Positions 33,526 through 44,390 of a stretch of 64,000 bases of DNA are shown piece by piece. The stretch comes from Eumeta japonica (Eukaryota > Arthropoda > Insecta > Lepidoptera > Psychidae). The notes beneath the pieces were generated by a model. That model was not told the DNA's origin, made no database searches, and saw only the letters and a program-made list of their open reading frames with translations. Both the position numbers and the translations under genes were made by a program. The stretch's first letter is position 1; each line of letters starts with the position of its first letter. The DNA lies in NCBI GenBank assembly GCA_005406025.1, contig BGZK01000293.1:62001-126000 (forward strand). The letters are read 5' to 3'.

Positions 33526-33861
33526 GATGTATGTAAACCTCTTTATAACTTTTAAACGGCTTGACCGAATCGAGCCCACTAAACGGCGTTCCAAAGAATT
33601 TCACAAAACTAAGATAAAATTTAAAAAAAAAAGGTATTTTCAGAATAACATTAAAATGGCTTGACCGATCAATTCCAAAACCTAATAAGCTTTTAACCTA
33701 TTAAATACACGTCAATTGCCGCAAACCGGGTCAAAATCGGTTGATTTGTTTGTGAAAAATCGTTGTCGAAAGAAATCGAAACAAACCGTTTTTTTACTCA
33801 AAAAATCGCGTCAAATCCCATATATTTTCGAGTGTTTTGAACTCGAAAATAGCGGGAAGTT
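33320..33861. mobile_element. MITE-like element with 12-bp terminal inverted repeats
   Basis: AACTTCCCGCTA (33320-33331) and TAGCGGGAAGTT (33850-33861) are exact inverted termini. Close to the ends are further short inverted runs (GAAAATT / AATTTTC). The interior has a (GT)19 tract and the words ATAACTTTTAAACGGCTTGA, AAACCGGGTCAAAATCGG and AAAAATCGCGTCAAATCCCA, which recur in the copy at 62755-63465. Non-coding; the 65-codon frame reading VCVCVCV is the translated GT tract. Confidence 0.8.
33481..33518. repeat. (GT)19 microsatellite
   Basis: Uninterrupted GT units inside the 33.3 kb element. Confidence 0.97.
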
Positions 33862-33939
33862 TCAGGGTTAGTCAGGATAAGTTTTTTCAGCTTTTACAAT
33901 GAGTTTATCCGAAAAACGAATTATTAGATCTTAGCTTAG

Positions 33940-34030
33940 ATACTGTCGACGTCGCTATAATCCTCACGCCAGATCTGTTCCCGATTTGGATTTAAATTCC
34001 GATCCTGTTCTAATTCCGCGCGAATATTTT
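33940..34030 (-). repeat. Fragment of degenerate CCGATTC repeat
   Basis: GTCGACGTCGC, GATCTGTTCCCGATTTGG and TTCCGATCCTGTTC words match the family at 10.1 and 40.1 kb. Confidence 0.4.
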
Positions 34031-35385
34031 GAATTTGACATTTAGATTGTCAATTAATCAACATTAAAACGCTAACAGCTTCTAGCTCGATTTTCTTTTA
34101 AATTGTCTTTTAACAAAACGTCACTTTTAAGAAGAGATTGGCGTTCCATGTCCTCCTTTTGATGGTTGTTAGCGCTAAAAACCGCAAAAAAGACGACGTG
34201 GAATGCAAAATTAATTTTAAAAACGACTTTTTGTTAAAAGTCAGTTTAAAGAGAGGCGGTGGAAAAGGGTCCAAGACTTTTTTGGAATCTCATAGCTAAA
34301 TTATCATACCAATTGCGATCATGCATAACACTTGCTTAAGATTTGAATGAAGGAAAACACAGTATGTGCCTCTCCTATACAAAATGTGATTTGCTTACGG
34401 ACACGAATTCAATGAAATCCGACTTTGCTCAATAACACACTACAGAGAATGAGATAAATTCTTATTTAAAACACAATTTCGGTCACGATTTTGCTGATTG
34501 TGTGATATGTCTGTAGAAAATTCCACATCTCTCTAATAAACATTCTAGATAAAGTGACATGTTATCTCGAGAAATTTTCGAATAATCTTGATGAACATTT
34601 CTTTAGTTCGAACGGCACGTCGTCGGTTCAAGCAGTAAGGATAATGAATAATATCGATCTGTTGCATTATTGAAACATGAATGAAGTAAGGAAACCGAAC
34701 AAGCGCGTGCCAGACCATATATCGTATAAGGTTCCTTTGGTATTAGAAGTTGCATGTATATTCAAATGTTTCAGGCAAGACTTGAAAATGTATTCAAAAT
34801 GAATTAAACGTGAAATATACTTCATAAAGAAATAATTATGTAATTGTCGGGCGATATCGGTGGGTACATTAACCGAATTATCGGGATGGTTATTGATAGC
34901 TGGATTTGCGAAAATCTTCAGTCGTTCTCCAATAAAGGTGTATCACTGAACTTCAAGAAGAATTATACTAAAGAATGCTCGTTAATGTTCAGTGGGCTTA
35001 TTGAATTTAGAAACGTGAAGAATTTGACGCAGCAGCGTAATCTGAGTCTATTCGTCTTAGCCTCTCGAGAAAAATAGACTCAGTGGCGAAATTAATGCTT
35101 GAAAATATCAGCATCTTCTTCGGTCAATTATAGCTAACCTCTAAGACCTTCTCCACTTTAGTTTCAATTATATTGAAAGTTGTTGGTAGAGCCAATTCCG
35201 CATCGAGTTCTTACTAGTAAATTACTTGGTGTTCTTCAGTTACGAAAAAAGTGATAGATGGCGTTGTAATTAAAAAATAACGATGCGTCGCTACTAGCAC
35301 ATTTTATATCAAATGTAAATATTACATTTTACATCAGCGCCGTTGCCATTTGTCGTCCGAAATACTGAAATGCTATTTCAGTTCT
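34031..35385. other. No gene recognised
   Basis: AT-rich. 35245-35360 holds 'GATGGCGTTGT ... GCGCCGTTGCCATTT' around an AT palindrome (AAATGTAAATATTACATTT), perhaps a small repeat. The 77-codon frame at 34844-35077 has no recognisable domain. Confidence 0.4.
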
Positions 35386-35389
35386 TAGA

Positions 35390-35912
35390 GTTGCGTACTC
35401 CATATGAAAAAAAGATACGGAACCCTTATAGGATCACTCTGTCTGTCTGCCCGTCTATTCCAGCCGATGGTTCCGAATCTACTGGAAGGATTAAGTGAAG
35501 ATGTGGTACTCGTATGAATTTTTGTAGCATAAACACGGGCGTATAATGTAACTAAGTGAATTTTGAGTAGGTGTGTCAACTTTGAGAGTTAAATTAGGAA
35601 TTTGAAAAAAAACTTACAAACTGCACCATGTGACGTATCAAACGAAAGGGCTTGTTTTTAAAAAAAGAACTGTTTTATTGATTTAAAATATTAAATAACA
35701 TCGCCCTTTTATCTCGGAAATTATCGAGACTAAAGTTTAAAAAAAAATTTGCAAAAAAATTGTTCTTTAGTTATAGACGTAGCTTAAAAGATAATGTAAA
35801 TGAAGTCCATATTCATAAAATAACATTATTGTGTAACATGGTAAATATAAGTTCATCGTACGGAATCCTCTCCAAGCGCGATCAAGTCGCACTTGTCCGG
35901 TTTTTTTTTTCT
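35390..35912 (-). repeat. Dispersed repeat ('CCAAGTGCG ... ACGGAACCCT' family), copy 2
   Basis: Minus orientation: ATACGGAACCCTTATAGG at the left and CAAGTCGCACTTGTCCGGTT with a T run at the right. Internal blocks 'CGCCCTTTTATCTCGG' and 'TGACGTATCAAACGAAAGG' are the complements of blocks in the 45.0 kb copy, which confirms the family. Confidence 0.7.
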
Positions 35913-36010
35913 TCGCTTCATACATATACAACAACAGAGATATGATAAACTGTTACCTTGCTCTCGTGTGTTACGCCGTACGCGATGAACACAAATAATA
36001 TATGTACAAG

Positions 36011-36270
36011 CTAGCCCACGTGACGCCGATAAGTTCTACAATGTGCTGCACGTTCTGGAACAGTATGACATGTTTCTGAGGGAGAGTGCAGAGAGCGAAG
36101 CGGCCATGAGCCTCCGGGTCGGGGGACGAAATTATCCAAAAATACTAAATAATGCTGAGGCAAGAAAAGCATATTTTACCTACTGCGAGAAAGTAGTAGA
36201 AAAAAAAGTGTACTTAATGGGTAATGTAACAGTAAAATGTGAACGGAAAAAATTAAGGTACACGCATTAA
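36011..36270 (+). CDS. Unassigned ORF with coding-like composition, possible exon
   Basis: After an AG at 36009-36010 the frame reads ASPRDADKFYNVLHVLEQYD ... ESAESEAAMSLRVGG, then NYPKILNNAEARKAYFTYCE ... VVEKKVYLMG, and ends at TAA after RYTH. The first 120 bp use GC-rich codons very unlike the flanks, which suggests true coding origin. There is no upstream ATG; the nearest in-frame start is the GTG at 36043. A GTAATG donor-like site follows LMG at about 36220. The acceptor lacks a pyrimidine tract. I do not recognise the protein. It may be an internal exon, a retroposed gene fragment or part of an unidentified transposon. Confidence 0.3.
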
Positions 36271-36359
36271 ATGAGTTATGTGAAAAGTAATACTATTAAC
36301 ATATAAATAGTAAATACGATAAAGGAAAGGCAATACAAGAAAAAACGATTTTTATTATT

Positions 36360-36785
36360 TTTTTTGTTTGTCTGTCTGTCTGTCTATACGCGTGTATTTT
36401 CGAAATTATTGAACGTATTTTAATGCGAATTTATTAAGTAAATATAACGTATTGGAAAAGAATATGGTGTCTAAGTAATTTCAATCGAAAGTGAGATAAA
36501 AAGTTATCCTCATTTGAAGATCTAGCCTGAGAAATATTGATTGCCAGCGTCGAAAGCCTATAGAGATATCACAATACGAACGGATAACAACGTTCAAAAA
36601 AACCCTACACTCGACGTTCTGTATACGACGCGCTTGACGTATTAGAAAATATATAAGGGATGGGAGAAGGATGGAGGGAAAGTGGACCGGTGAATCAGGG
36701 AAGGGGTTGAGTTTAAAAGGACGGTTAAAATTTTAGGTGACGGAGCGAGTTCCACGCGGGCAAAGCCGCGGGCGAAATGCTTGCG
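36360..36785 (+). repeat. Dispersed repeat ending 'GGGCAAAGCCGCGGGCGAAA'
   Basis: It starts with a (GTCT)n leader and a sentence-like 'CGAAATTATTGAACG' block. It holds a purine-rich stretch (AGGGATGGGAGAAGGATGGA) and ends CCACGCGGGCAAAGCCGCGG/GCGAAATGC. The same blocks appear in reverse at 60795-61060. I know this end sequence as a hallmark of a widespread lepidopteran repeat. Confidence 0.65.
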
Positions 36786-36789
36786 TAAA

Positions 36790-39700
36790 TATGTCTATGC
36801 AGGAGCTTTCAAATTAATGAATTTCATGTTTATTTTTTGATTTTTCAAAAGATCTCTTTCGTGCCTTTGAAAGTGTAGGTCGCTGCGAAATATCTTCTTT
36901 ATAGCTTTTAATAAATCAGCCGGTGTGCGAGATTTTTCAATATGAAAATACGTTGTCATGAAACGTATCTTTTTATTGCGTTAATCTATAAACTATTTTT
37001 ATTAACCTAGTTTTAAGGTAACAAATCTCGATACTTAGTATTTGATGTTCATGTCAGTTTGATGCTCAAATTCGTTCATGAGTAATGGGGCATTGGTACA
37101 CGGATAGGCAATGGACAACAAAGTGATATGAAGGTTCCGTTTCTTTTTTTATCATGTAATAATGAAGCCTGAGATAATATTCTTGAATTTATCAGATATT
37201 TTGTGATGATAATAGGCATATTGTAAGTCGAACAAATTGAAAATTCTATAAGCATTAATAACAGACGGAACAAGAGGAATGGGATATAAAGGGTGCGCCA
37301 TTTATAGGGTAGGATTAGAGTAATCGGCGCAATTTGTAAACGGACCGACTCCTTGAAGTCACTTTAAGACAAAGGAAATTCTTTTCTTGTAAATTATCAA
37401 ACAAAAAAGTGTGAACGGTACTGATGAACTGAGCCAATTTCTTGGATAAAGTTATACGTAAAAGTTGTATTTTTTTCCATCAGGTGTGACAATGTATTTA
37501 GTATTGACAGCGGAAATAATTATTAAAAATTGAATTAAACAATACAGAAGCTTCCGGAAATTTAATTCGAATTCTTCGGTCTTTACGCTGTAAGTTTCGA
37601 TCCAAAACATTATAAGTATTTTCATCGTCGAGACTTACTTACAGTTCGATGTAACGAGCTATTGTTAAATTAAAAGAAGAGTTATTGTTTTAATTACCGT
37701 TAGAAACGATGTGTAAAATTAGTAAACTTTTAAATTCGATAAAATGTCAAGTTTTGATTAAATATTTCAAATGACCGTGAATAGAAATTTTCCATTAGTT
37801 AGATTGTTAGGATTTTTTAATTTCTTCTTTTCATTTGCTTTAGAATGATTCGTATCGTTAAATACAAAAGTTTATTTTGCGAGACCAAACGTGTGAAATA
37901 GTTTTAGAAACTAATGCTATATAAAATTTTACACAAAATAGGAAGCTAAGATTGTATTCACATGGCTTTGTAGTCGGATCACAGTCTCGAAAAATATTAA
38001 TAATAATCGATGTAGCATTAGAATTCCGTTTGTGTTTTGTAATGGAACGCGCCCTTCAAAACCGGTTTATGTGGCCAAGTACTTTATCTGACAAAGTTAC
38101 GAGGTGAAGAATTTTCGATACGCCATTCTTTGGTTTAGCGATTTCACTGCTACGGTTTTATGACAAATCTATGCTTCATTGTAGACTTGATTAGTTAAAA
38201 AAAAAATTATATACAAAGTAAGAGAAAAATTTGAAAATGTATGAAATTAATTCATCTGTGAAAAATAACTTATGGCACTTATATTGAATAAACATACTTT
38301 AATTTTTTATACTCCTCTTATACGTCAGTGTGAACTCGATGTAACGTTATTTTTTTTTCAATCTGTTTAAGATACTTTGTTCCATGAAAAATTGCCAATT
38401 GCACGCTGGCCACGATCTTGACAATGATCAGTTGTACTAACTAGTCGTGAATTGGTTCGAATTGAATAGGAATTTAGTTCTCCTACGTCATTCATCATTT
38501 ATATTTATTTAAAATGTACACATTCTAAATTCCTATATTCGATTGCCTTTATTAACAATTGTTATGATATGCCCATAGTTAACACACTAATCGACTAAAA
38601 TCGGGCGAGTGTTGCGTTATAGCTTAAAAAGTACCTTTTCATAGATGCCTTTTCGATAAAAAAAAGTTTCACAAATCTACCTATCTATTTACCTGTGAGC
38701 GTGTGTTCGAATTCACGGGTTCAATTCTACCATAGGATTGGTTTGCTGAGAATTTGTTTCTCAAAATAGGGCCCAGACACGATGCAGCCTATGTCAGGCA
38801 CTTAGGGTATTCAAACTATCAGAACTATGTACTGCATTCAATGATCTCGTTACTTTAAGGCATTTCGAACTGATTTTGCATACCGTTGCATAATAGTCAC
38901 ATAATTGCGGGTTGAGAGGTGAAATACATAAATAAAGAAGAGTGTATTGAGATTGTTCTATCATTTATACGGCTTTCAGATTTCGTAATACTTATAAAGC
39001 TTTTATACGTACGGATTGGTTTTAAATATAATTAACAGGGAAATGTATGTGGTACGAAGTATTTAAATGTGAAACATTAACGAATGAGTACAGAATTAAC
39101 AGAATAGAGACTTTACTATTCTGTATAGTTATACATAGTTATGAGTTGATATAATAATAACTACAATTTTCTAAGACTTATGAAATGCATTAGATAGGCA
39201 AAAAAGAGAATGAGAAACATAAGCGGAAATAATAATTTTTGAGCAAAATTGTTGTAGTTCTTATTTTATATTTCTATTAGATGCATATGGTTGAAATTAG
39301 GGGTAAAGTTATATTAGTTACAAATTAGTAAAATGTTACACATCTTTATTTCTTCAGATAAAATTAACTTTAAAACTTTGGTATTTTTCTCTAAAAACAG
39401 TTACTATACTTATTTTATCTTTATCTTCTCAGTAATACAAGAAGGCACTCAACTTTCTGCTTGTAATAAGGAAATTTAATAAGCGAAAATTCTCACCCTC
39501 AGCGACAGACAAAGACGTTAACGATTATTATTTTCAGCGTAAATATTCAAAATACAGTAAAACTTATTCCTCTGTCAATTAATATTGCACAATTTTTGGA
39601 CAGAAACACGCCCCACGTAGTATTTCACGTACGATGTTCATTGCGATGGCCTGTGTTTTCTCCCCAACACAACGGTTTTGATGCTACCCGGCTTTTGCGA

Positions 39701-39934
39701 CACATGGAATAAATAATATAAGTTCTTGTATTTGTTAGTATTATAATCCGCGATCGAAGGATGATCCTTCTAAAACATAACGCGCGGTGTGATAGATTGC
39801 AATTGTTGTATGCTATCGATTTATGACATATCATATAAAAGCTGGACAGTGTGTCGTAGCTAGTAATAAAGAACCTATTGAAGATTTTTTTCTTCAAATT
39901 CCATATTGATATAGGACGAATATGGTTTTGAAAG
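36790..39934. other. AT-rich stretch, no gene recognised
   Basis: Three kilobases with no open frame of coding-like composition, RNA gene or repeat I can name. A GTTCGAATTCACGGGTTCAA pair of B-box-like words at about 38706 is not part of a tRNA fold. Confidence 0.45.
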
Positions 39935-40555
39935 TTTGTATTTTTGAATGTTTGTAACTTAATCTCGCTTTAACGGCTGAATAGAATTAGCTGAAACCTT
40001 ACAGTGATATAGCTCACACATCAGACTAACATATAATCTATATTTTATAGAAATACAGCTTTTGCGCGCGGCTTCACTTGCGTGAGCGTAGAACGAATTC
40101 TTTACTTATACTGATCAATTATTTATCGGTAACAATAATGTATAGGAGAGATTCAAGTCCAACATCGGTTCAACGATCAGAATCACGAGTAGAACCGGGG
40201 TCAGGAATAGGTAACCGAGATTGTTTCATAATATAAAAACTAGCGGCGTTCTGTGTGTTTTCTGTGTAAGAACATGGGTTCCTCAGGTACGGAATCGAGA
40301 ACTGTTCCGAGATAGTCATGATACTTGATGGCCATCAATCGATACAAAAGAGGAGATTATTCGTTGTTTGTCCATGTGCACGGCATTGCGAATGACTTAT
40401 GTACGTTTTGAACAGAACCGGAGCTAAAATTGGAACCGAAAGAAGGAGCAACATCGGGATCGTGGTTGACAGAGTGATCGGTTGATATAAAAAATGCAAG
40501 GATTCATTCGATTTCCATGCGGGTGAAGTCGCAGTTCAAGCTAGTATAAAATAAA
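39935..40555. repeat. Dispersed repeat with inverted GC-rich ends and CCGATTC core
   Basis: An outer leader (GTTTGTAACTTAATCTCGC, CACATCAGACTAACATATAA) precedes AGCTTTTGCGCGCGGCTTCA/CTTGCGTGAGC at 40069. The right end is CATGCGGGTGAAGTCGCAGT/TCAAGCTAG at 40518-40545, its imperfect inverted complement. Between them lie degenerate 'ACCGGGGTCAGG / ATCGGGATCG' words. This is the best copy for seeing both ends of the family. Confidence 0.65.
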
Positions 40556-40904
40556 TTCTATGACAGAATTCAAAATGAAAGTACGAAATTGAACAACCTC
40601 TAAATAAAAAATTTTCTAAGGCGACATCTTTTACATTACCACAAAATTGGTCATTGCATGTTCAAAAAGTGCATCAGTTCCAATAAAAGACGAATTATTT
40701 CTAAGTAATTATCACTTAAGTAAAAGTATTTAAATAAGTACGTAATTGGAAATAACTCTAGCAATATATATGGATCAAATTCTAATCAATAGAATAAAGA
40801 AAAAAAATAAATCTTATCAATAATTGATATCTTACAGTAATTGGGATGTAAAAATACAACAAGATTAACATTATCTTTAATTTATTTTTCATATCAAACG
40901 AGCA

Positions 40905-41129
40905 TCAACTCTCGATAGCTTTGATGTCGTTGTCGTCGGAAGTGCTCATTGTAACATACAAATGTCGGAATAAATATAACAGTAAACTAACGCAAACGAA
41001 GAAAAACAATATGAAACTGAACACTATGCATTCGGATAAATAGATCCTTAGGCGATCCGATCTCGATAAACGATTTATGGGCATTTTATACACTGCACGA
41101 TATAAAAAAAGTCTCAGTTCATAGATCAT
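40905..41129 (-). CDS. Small single-pass membrane protein candidate (74 codons)
   Basis: The frame begins MIYELRLFLYRAVYKMPINR, with a basic stretch NRLSRSDRLR. A hydrophobic segment follows (ECIVFSFILFFFVCVSLLLY, about residues 33-52), long enough to span a membrane, and then an acidic tail TSDDNDIKAIES. The arginine-rich N-side and acidic C-side give a plausible topology with the N-terminus inside. On the minus strand an AATAAA (40886-40881) lies about 20 nt after the stop, fitting a short 3'UTR. The frame stays open without ATG for about 17 codons upstream, so the start is uncertain and it could be a last exon. AT-rich DNA can produce such hydrophobic frames by chance, and I know no family for it. 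Confidence 0.25.
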   Translation of the reverse strand: MIYELRLFLYRAVYKMPINRLSRSDRLRIYLSECIVFSFILFFFVCVSLLLYLFRHLYVTMSTSDDNDIKAIES

Positions 41130-41246
41130 GTAATTTTGTTTACATGTAATAACTAATATTATGTTTAATATTGTAAATTTTAATTAACCGTATCGTCGTA
41201 AAAGTAATTTTTTTTTAAATATGTAATGCATACACTAAATTACAAT

Positions 41247-41434
41247 TTATTTTGAAAAATTGTCGTGGAATATATTTGAAGCCTTTATTATATTATCGTA
41301 ATGGATTTTGCGAAATATACTTCTTTTTTGTATTGTCTGGTTTTGTAACTTAGCGCTACTATGCACTTCAATCTGATGTTCAGTTTCTTTGATATTTTTT
41401 ATATTCAGCCGGTATCCGGAATTCATCTGCCCTG
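41247..41434 (-). other. Possible exon upstream of the membrane ORF
   Basis: On the minus strand, GCTTTTGGTTACAG is a fair splice acceptor. It is followed by GGCAG and the 58-codon frame starting MNSGYRLNIKNIKETEHQIE to a TAA. Hydrophilic, no domain recognised. It lies 120 bp before the membrane ORF on the same strand and could belong to the same gene, but no donor joins them. Confidence 0.15.
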
Positions 41435-41670
41435 TAACCAAAAGCATGTTTAACAGTTACACAAAAAAAAAAAATAAGCAATACAGTTAATGGAATTAAT
41501 TATGGACATTACATATGGACCATTACATACGTACGCAATGGAAGGTAATCAAGGTAATGAAAGATATATCGTCGTGAAAATATTTAACAGATTTCATTGT
41601 TGCTATAAACTGCCTGTTCATCCGTAAATTGAATGAATGAAATTGGGTGTATTAGAATTTTCCTAAACGA

Positions 41671-42275
41671 GATCTTTTTATGGTTCCGAACCAAAATGGC
41701 AAAAATTGAACCCTTATAGTTTCGTCAGGCCCGTCCGTTCGTCCGTCTGACATACACAGACATTTTATTCAAAAACTATAAAATTGATATTGATTGAATT
41801 TGATTTATAGATGTCTTTTACTTTGGTAGTAAAATAGCAAAAATAAATATTTTTAGGGGGGCACTGTACACATATAGCAGAAGCTGAAATTTTTTAGCAA
41901 ACGTCAACGTGTTTGGCACATATTTTGGCAGGTCTTTTTGAAAAGCAATTTTTTTGATTAAGTGAATGTTTTCGGAAATAATCGCTTCGAAAGCAGCATA
42001 AATTGTGTCTCCTCCTTTACTCTTTAAACTGTGTTTTCAAAGAATCTTTAAAAAACTTACGAAGATAACGCTTAATAAATATACTGAACAAAAATTATTT
42101 TGAACATGGACGGATATACCGTTTTTGAGTTATTGCCGTAAAGTTTTCCGGCAATAACTCTAAAACGCTTCTCAACAAATGGACGTAAGTGCCATGAAAA
42201 TACGCTCTTTTTCTGGTGTTTTTTAGTTTACACTTTTTTAATAGTCGACATTCTTACTTGGTCGTTTTTTTTTTT
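41671..42275 (-). repeat. Dispersed repeat ('CCAAGTGCG ... GGAACCCT' family), copy 3
   Basis: Left end ATGGTTCCGAACCAAAATGG ... CGTCCGTTCGTCCGTCTGAC; right end TTACTTGGTCGTTTTTTTTT. Minus orientation. It contains an 18-bp stem (42121-42138 with 42149-42166, one mismatch, 10-nt loop) built on GAGTTATTGCCG / CGGCAATAACTC. Confidence 0.6.
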
Positions 42276-43129
42276 CTGTTATCATATCAGCTTAGAAAAC
42301 TATAATACTTATGCACACTTATGCTCTTATTTTATATTGAAATAATTCTGTACTAAATATTGTGGGATACCACACAGAGCATCATTGCTCTGTGGGATCG
42401 TAATTTTCTTTTTGTTGACAGTACATGGGCGACTCCACCTGATACCTTCCGGTTTGTGCAGTCGAAGAGGATAACGTCTGTTTTTGTTTACACAGGAGGT
42501 TTCCAAAGCATCTGCATAATTAAAACGTCTTGCAAATGGAAGGTAATTTTATGAATACCTCCCTGTGTTATACAGCGTGATATCGCTTATTTTTCGAGGG
42601 CTTGAACAAATACAGATGTTTATTATAAGACTCGCGTGCGTACGAAATGTATGAAGTCTCTGTAGACGACATATTTAATTAAAAATTGTGGGGTAGACGT
42701 ATGTGAATGATATACATATTAAATTTCACTTTGAAGTTCATTATATTTTTACGTGTTTCACAGTGCCTAGAGAAATGAATAATGTCATATATAAATTCTT
42801 ACAAAATAATATCATTTCCTTGCAGGTATTTAAATGTCCATACATTTTGTCTATTATACTTATCATTTATCGTCACTGAATACTTTTATTACCTTATCAT
42901 AAAATTTTAAAATCGTTTTTCGTATCGTTATAACGACGTATTTTATGAATATTTAATTATGATTGCAGTTAATAATTACCAATGCCAAATTAATTCCATT
43001 TTGTATCTTGTACGCTTTGCTTGCTTAATGTACATTATTAGGAATAATGTACAAATATTATTTAATCGGACTAACACAGAGCACACGACTATAATCGACA
43101 TCAATATAACTTATAACTAAAATAATACG
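42276..43129. other. Upstream of the 43.3 kb first exon; no gene recognised
   Basis: AT-rich. A short hairpin CACAGAGCA/TGCTCTGTG sits at about 42373-42394. If the next feature is a first exon, the proximal promoter lies at the right end of this stretch; no clear TATA box is seen. Confidence 0.35.
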
Positions 43130-43465
43130 GGATTGCAGTCACGACCGACTTACTTCACGAAATGTATCCGAGCCGGCTACGTCATTGTCCAGCCTCTCAT
43201 TCCCTCCAAGCAAACGTCTCACGGGTCAGTTTACTTAATTCGTTTTTCTATTTACGATCGCGCTTTTCCCCGGCCCCGACAGTGGCGCCCGCGAGGTGTC
43301 GTGCCTGCTGATTGCGCCGGCGCAGCGTCTCGCCTTGAAAACGGTTAGCGACCGAATGAGCGTCGTCGCGTTGTTTTTCCGCGTCCGCGTTTCTCGTCGC
43401 CAACTCGCCGGCTCTCAGATAACAGAGTTTATTGTGTTACTTTTGTTAGCGACCTGGGAAAATGG
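43130..43465 (+). CDS. First exon: GC-rich 5'UTR and initiator Met with donor
   Basis: A sharply GC- and CpG-rich island (CCCCGGCCCCGACAGTGGCG, TCGTCGCGTTG, CGCGTCCGCGTTTC) ends in GACCTGGGAAAATGG. ATG is at 43462-43464 in a good Kozak setting, with one extra G, followed directly by GTAAGT (donor GT at 43466-43467). This is the classic layout of an insect first exon whose coding part is only the start codon, and the best first-exon candidate in the window. The intron would be phase 1. The transcription start is unknown; TCAGT at 43225 and CTCTCAGATAAC near 43413 are possible initiators. The 71-codon frame across the island is incidental. The gene cannot be named; the 56.2 kb exon is a possible partner but its phase does not fit directly. 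Confidence 0.5.
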
Positions 43466-43495
43466 GTAAGTTATCGTCTTAGAGATGGAACGACA

Positions 43496-44390
43496 AAAAA
43501 AAAAAAACAAAACCTATACAGTCCGAGTCGGACTCGTACATGAAGGGTTCCGCATGTCCGTACAATGTCTTACAAATAGCTTAGTTAAAAACAATATAGA
43601 CAGGCGTGCTATATCAATATGTGGTTATTCGTAAAGATCTGTAAAGTAATGGTGTTATTACATCCGTCAATATCTTTTTGATAAAATACTGGTAAGTATT
43701 TTCAATTATTTCTTTGGTCAATCAAATCCTACTCAATTTGAAATTGTATTCATAACGTCTTATCGTAACTAAATAGTGTCCTGTATGTGCGAGCCAGCCA
43801 GGAAAATTATCATCACATTTTAGTGATGATAATATATGTATTTAATATAGATTGACTAATATATATATGAGTCAATCTATATTAAAATTCCTGCACACTA
43901 TAGTCGGAGCCAATGGCAGCGTTTTGTTGCCATCAAACATGACATAACTCATAGCATCTAAAAAACGAGCAACAAAAGCCGAAAAAATACGTCTCTTGTA
44001 CGGGAACCCCCTTTAATATTTTTAAATTTATTCTACTTTAGTTATTTGTTGCAATAGTAGCTATAGCAATATACATTCAATAAACATTCTCATACATAAA
44101 CAAATGTCTAGTTAATATCATTATAAAGATCGAGTTAAATACCTCAAAAAAAAAATACGTTTTTTGTATGGCTACCCACTTAAATTTTTAATTTTTTTTT
44201 ATTTCTAGTATTCGTTGTTATAGCTACCATAGTAATAGGTCAGGCGTGAAAATGTCAAGTGTTCCTCTAGCTATTACGATTGAAGAGATAGAGCCCTGTG
44301 ATAGACGAATGAACAGACAACGACGTCTTAGTATATTATTGAGGGTAGAAGGGTTTTAACGTTCCGTGGTCTATGAATACGGAACCTTAA
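43496..44390 (+). repeat. Dispersed repeat ('GTCCGAGTCGGACTCG ... ACGGAACCTT' family), copy 4
   Basis: It starts with an A run and CAGTCCGAGTCGGACTCGTA/CATGAAGGGTTCCGC. It contains the AAAAACGAGCAACAAAAGCC..TACGTCTC block and ends CTCTAGCTATTACGATTGAA ... GAATACGGAACCTTAAAT. It lies only 30 bp downstream of the first-exon donor, that is, at the very start of the putative intron. Confidence 0.75.
43806..43886. repeat. Two adjacent perfect hairpins
   Basis: Hairpin 1: ATTATCATCAC (43806-43816) with GTGATGATAAT (43823-43833), 6-nt loop. Hairpin 2: TTTAATATAGATTGACT (43841-43857) with its exact complement at 43870-43886, 12-nt loop. They are only 7 bp apart and lie inside the dispersed repeat. 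Confidence 0.8.

Noticed and set aside
33467..33664. 65-codon ORF with VCVCVC stretch
   Set aside because: Translation of the (GT)19 microsatellite.
38700..38730. tRNA-like B box GTTCGAATTC
   Set aside because: No cloverleaf around it.
43133..43348. 71-codon ORF in the GC-rich island
   Set aside because: The island is better explained as 5'UTR ending at the ATG/donor at 43462-43467; the frame stops before it and shows no domain.
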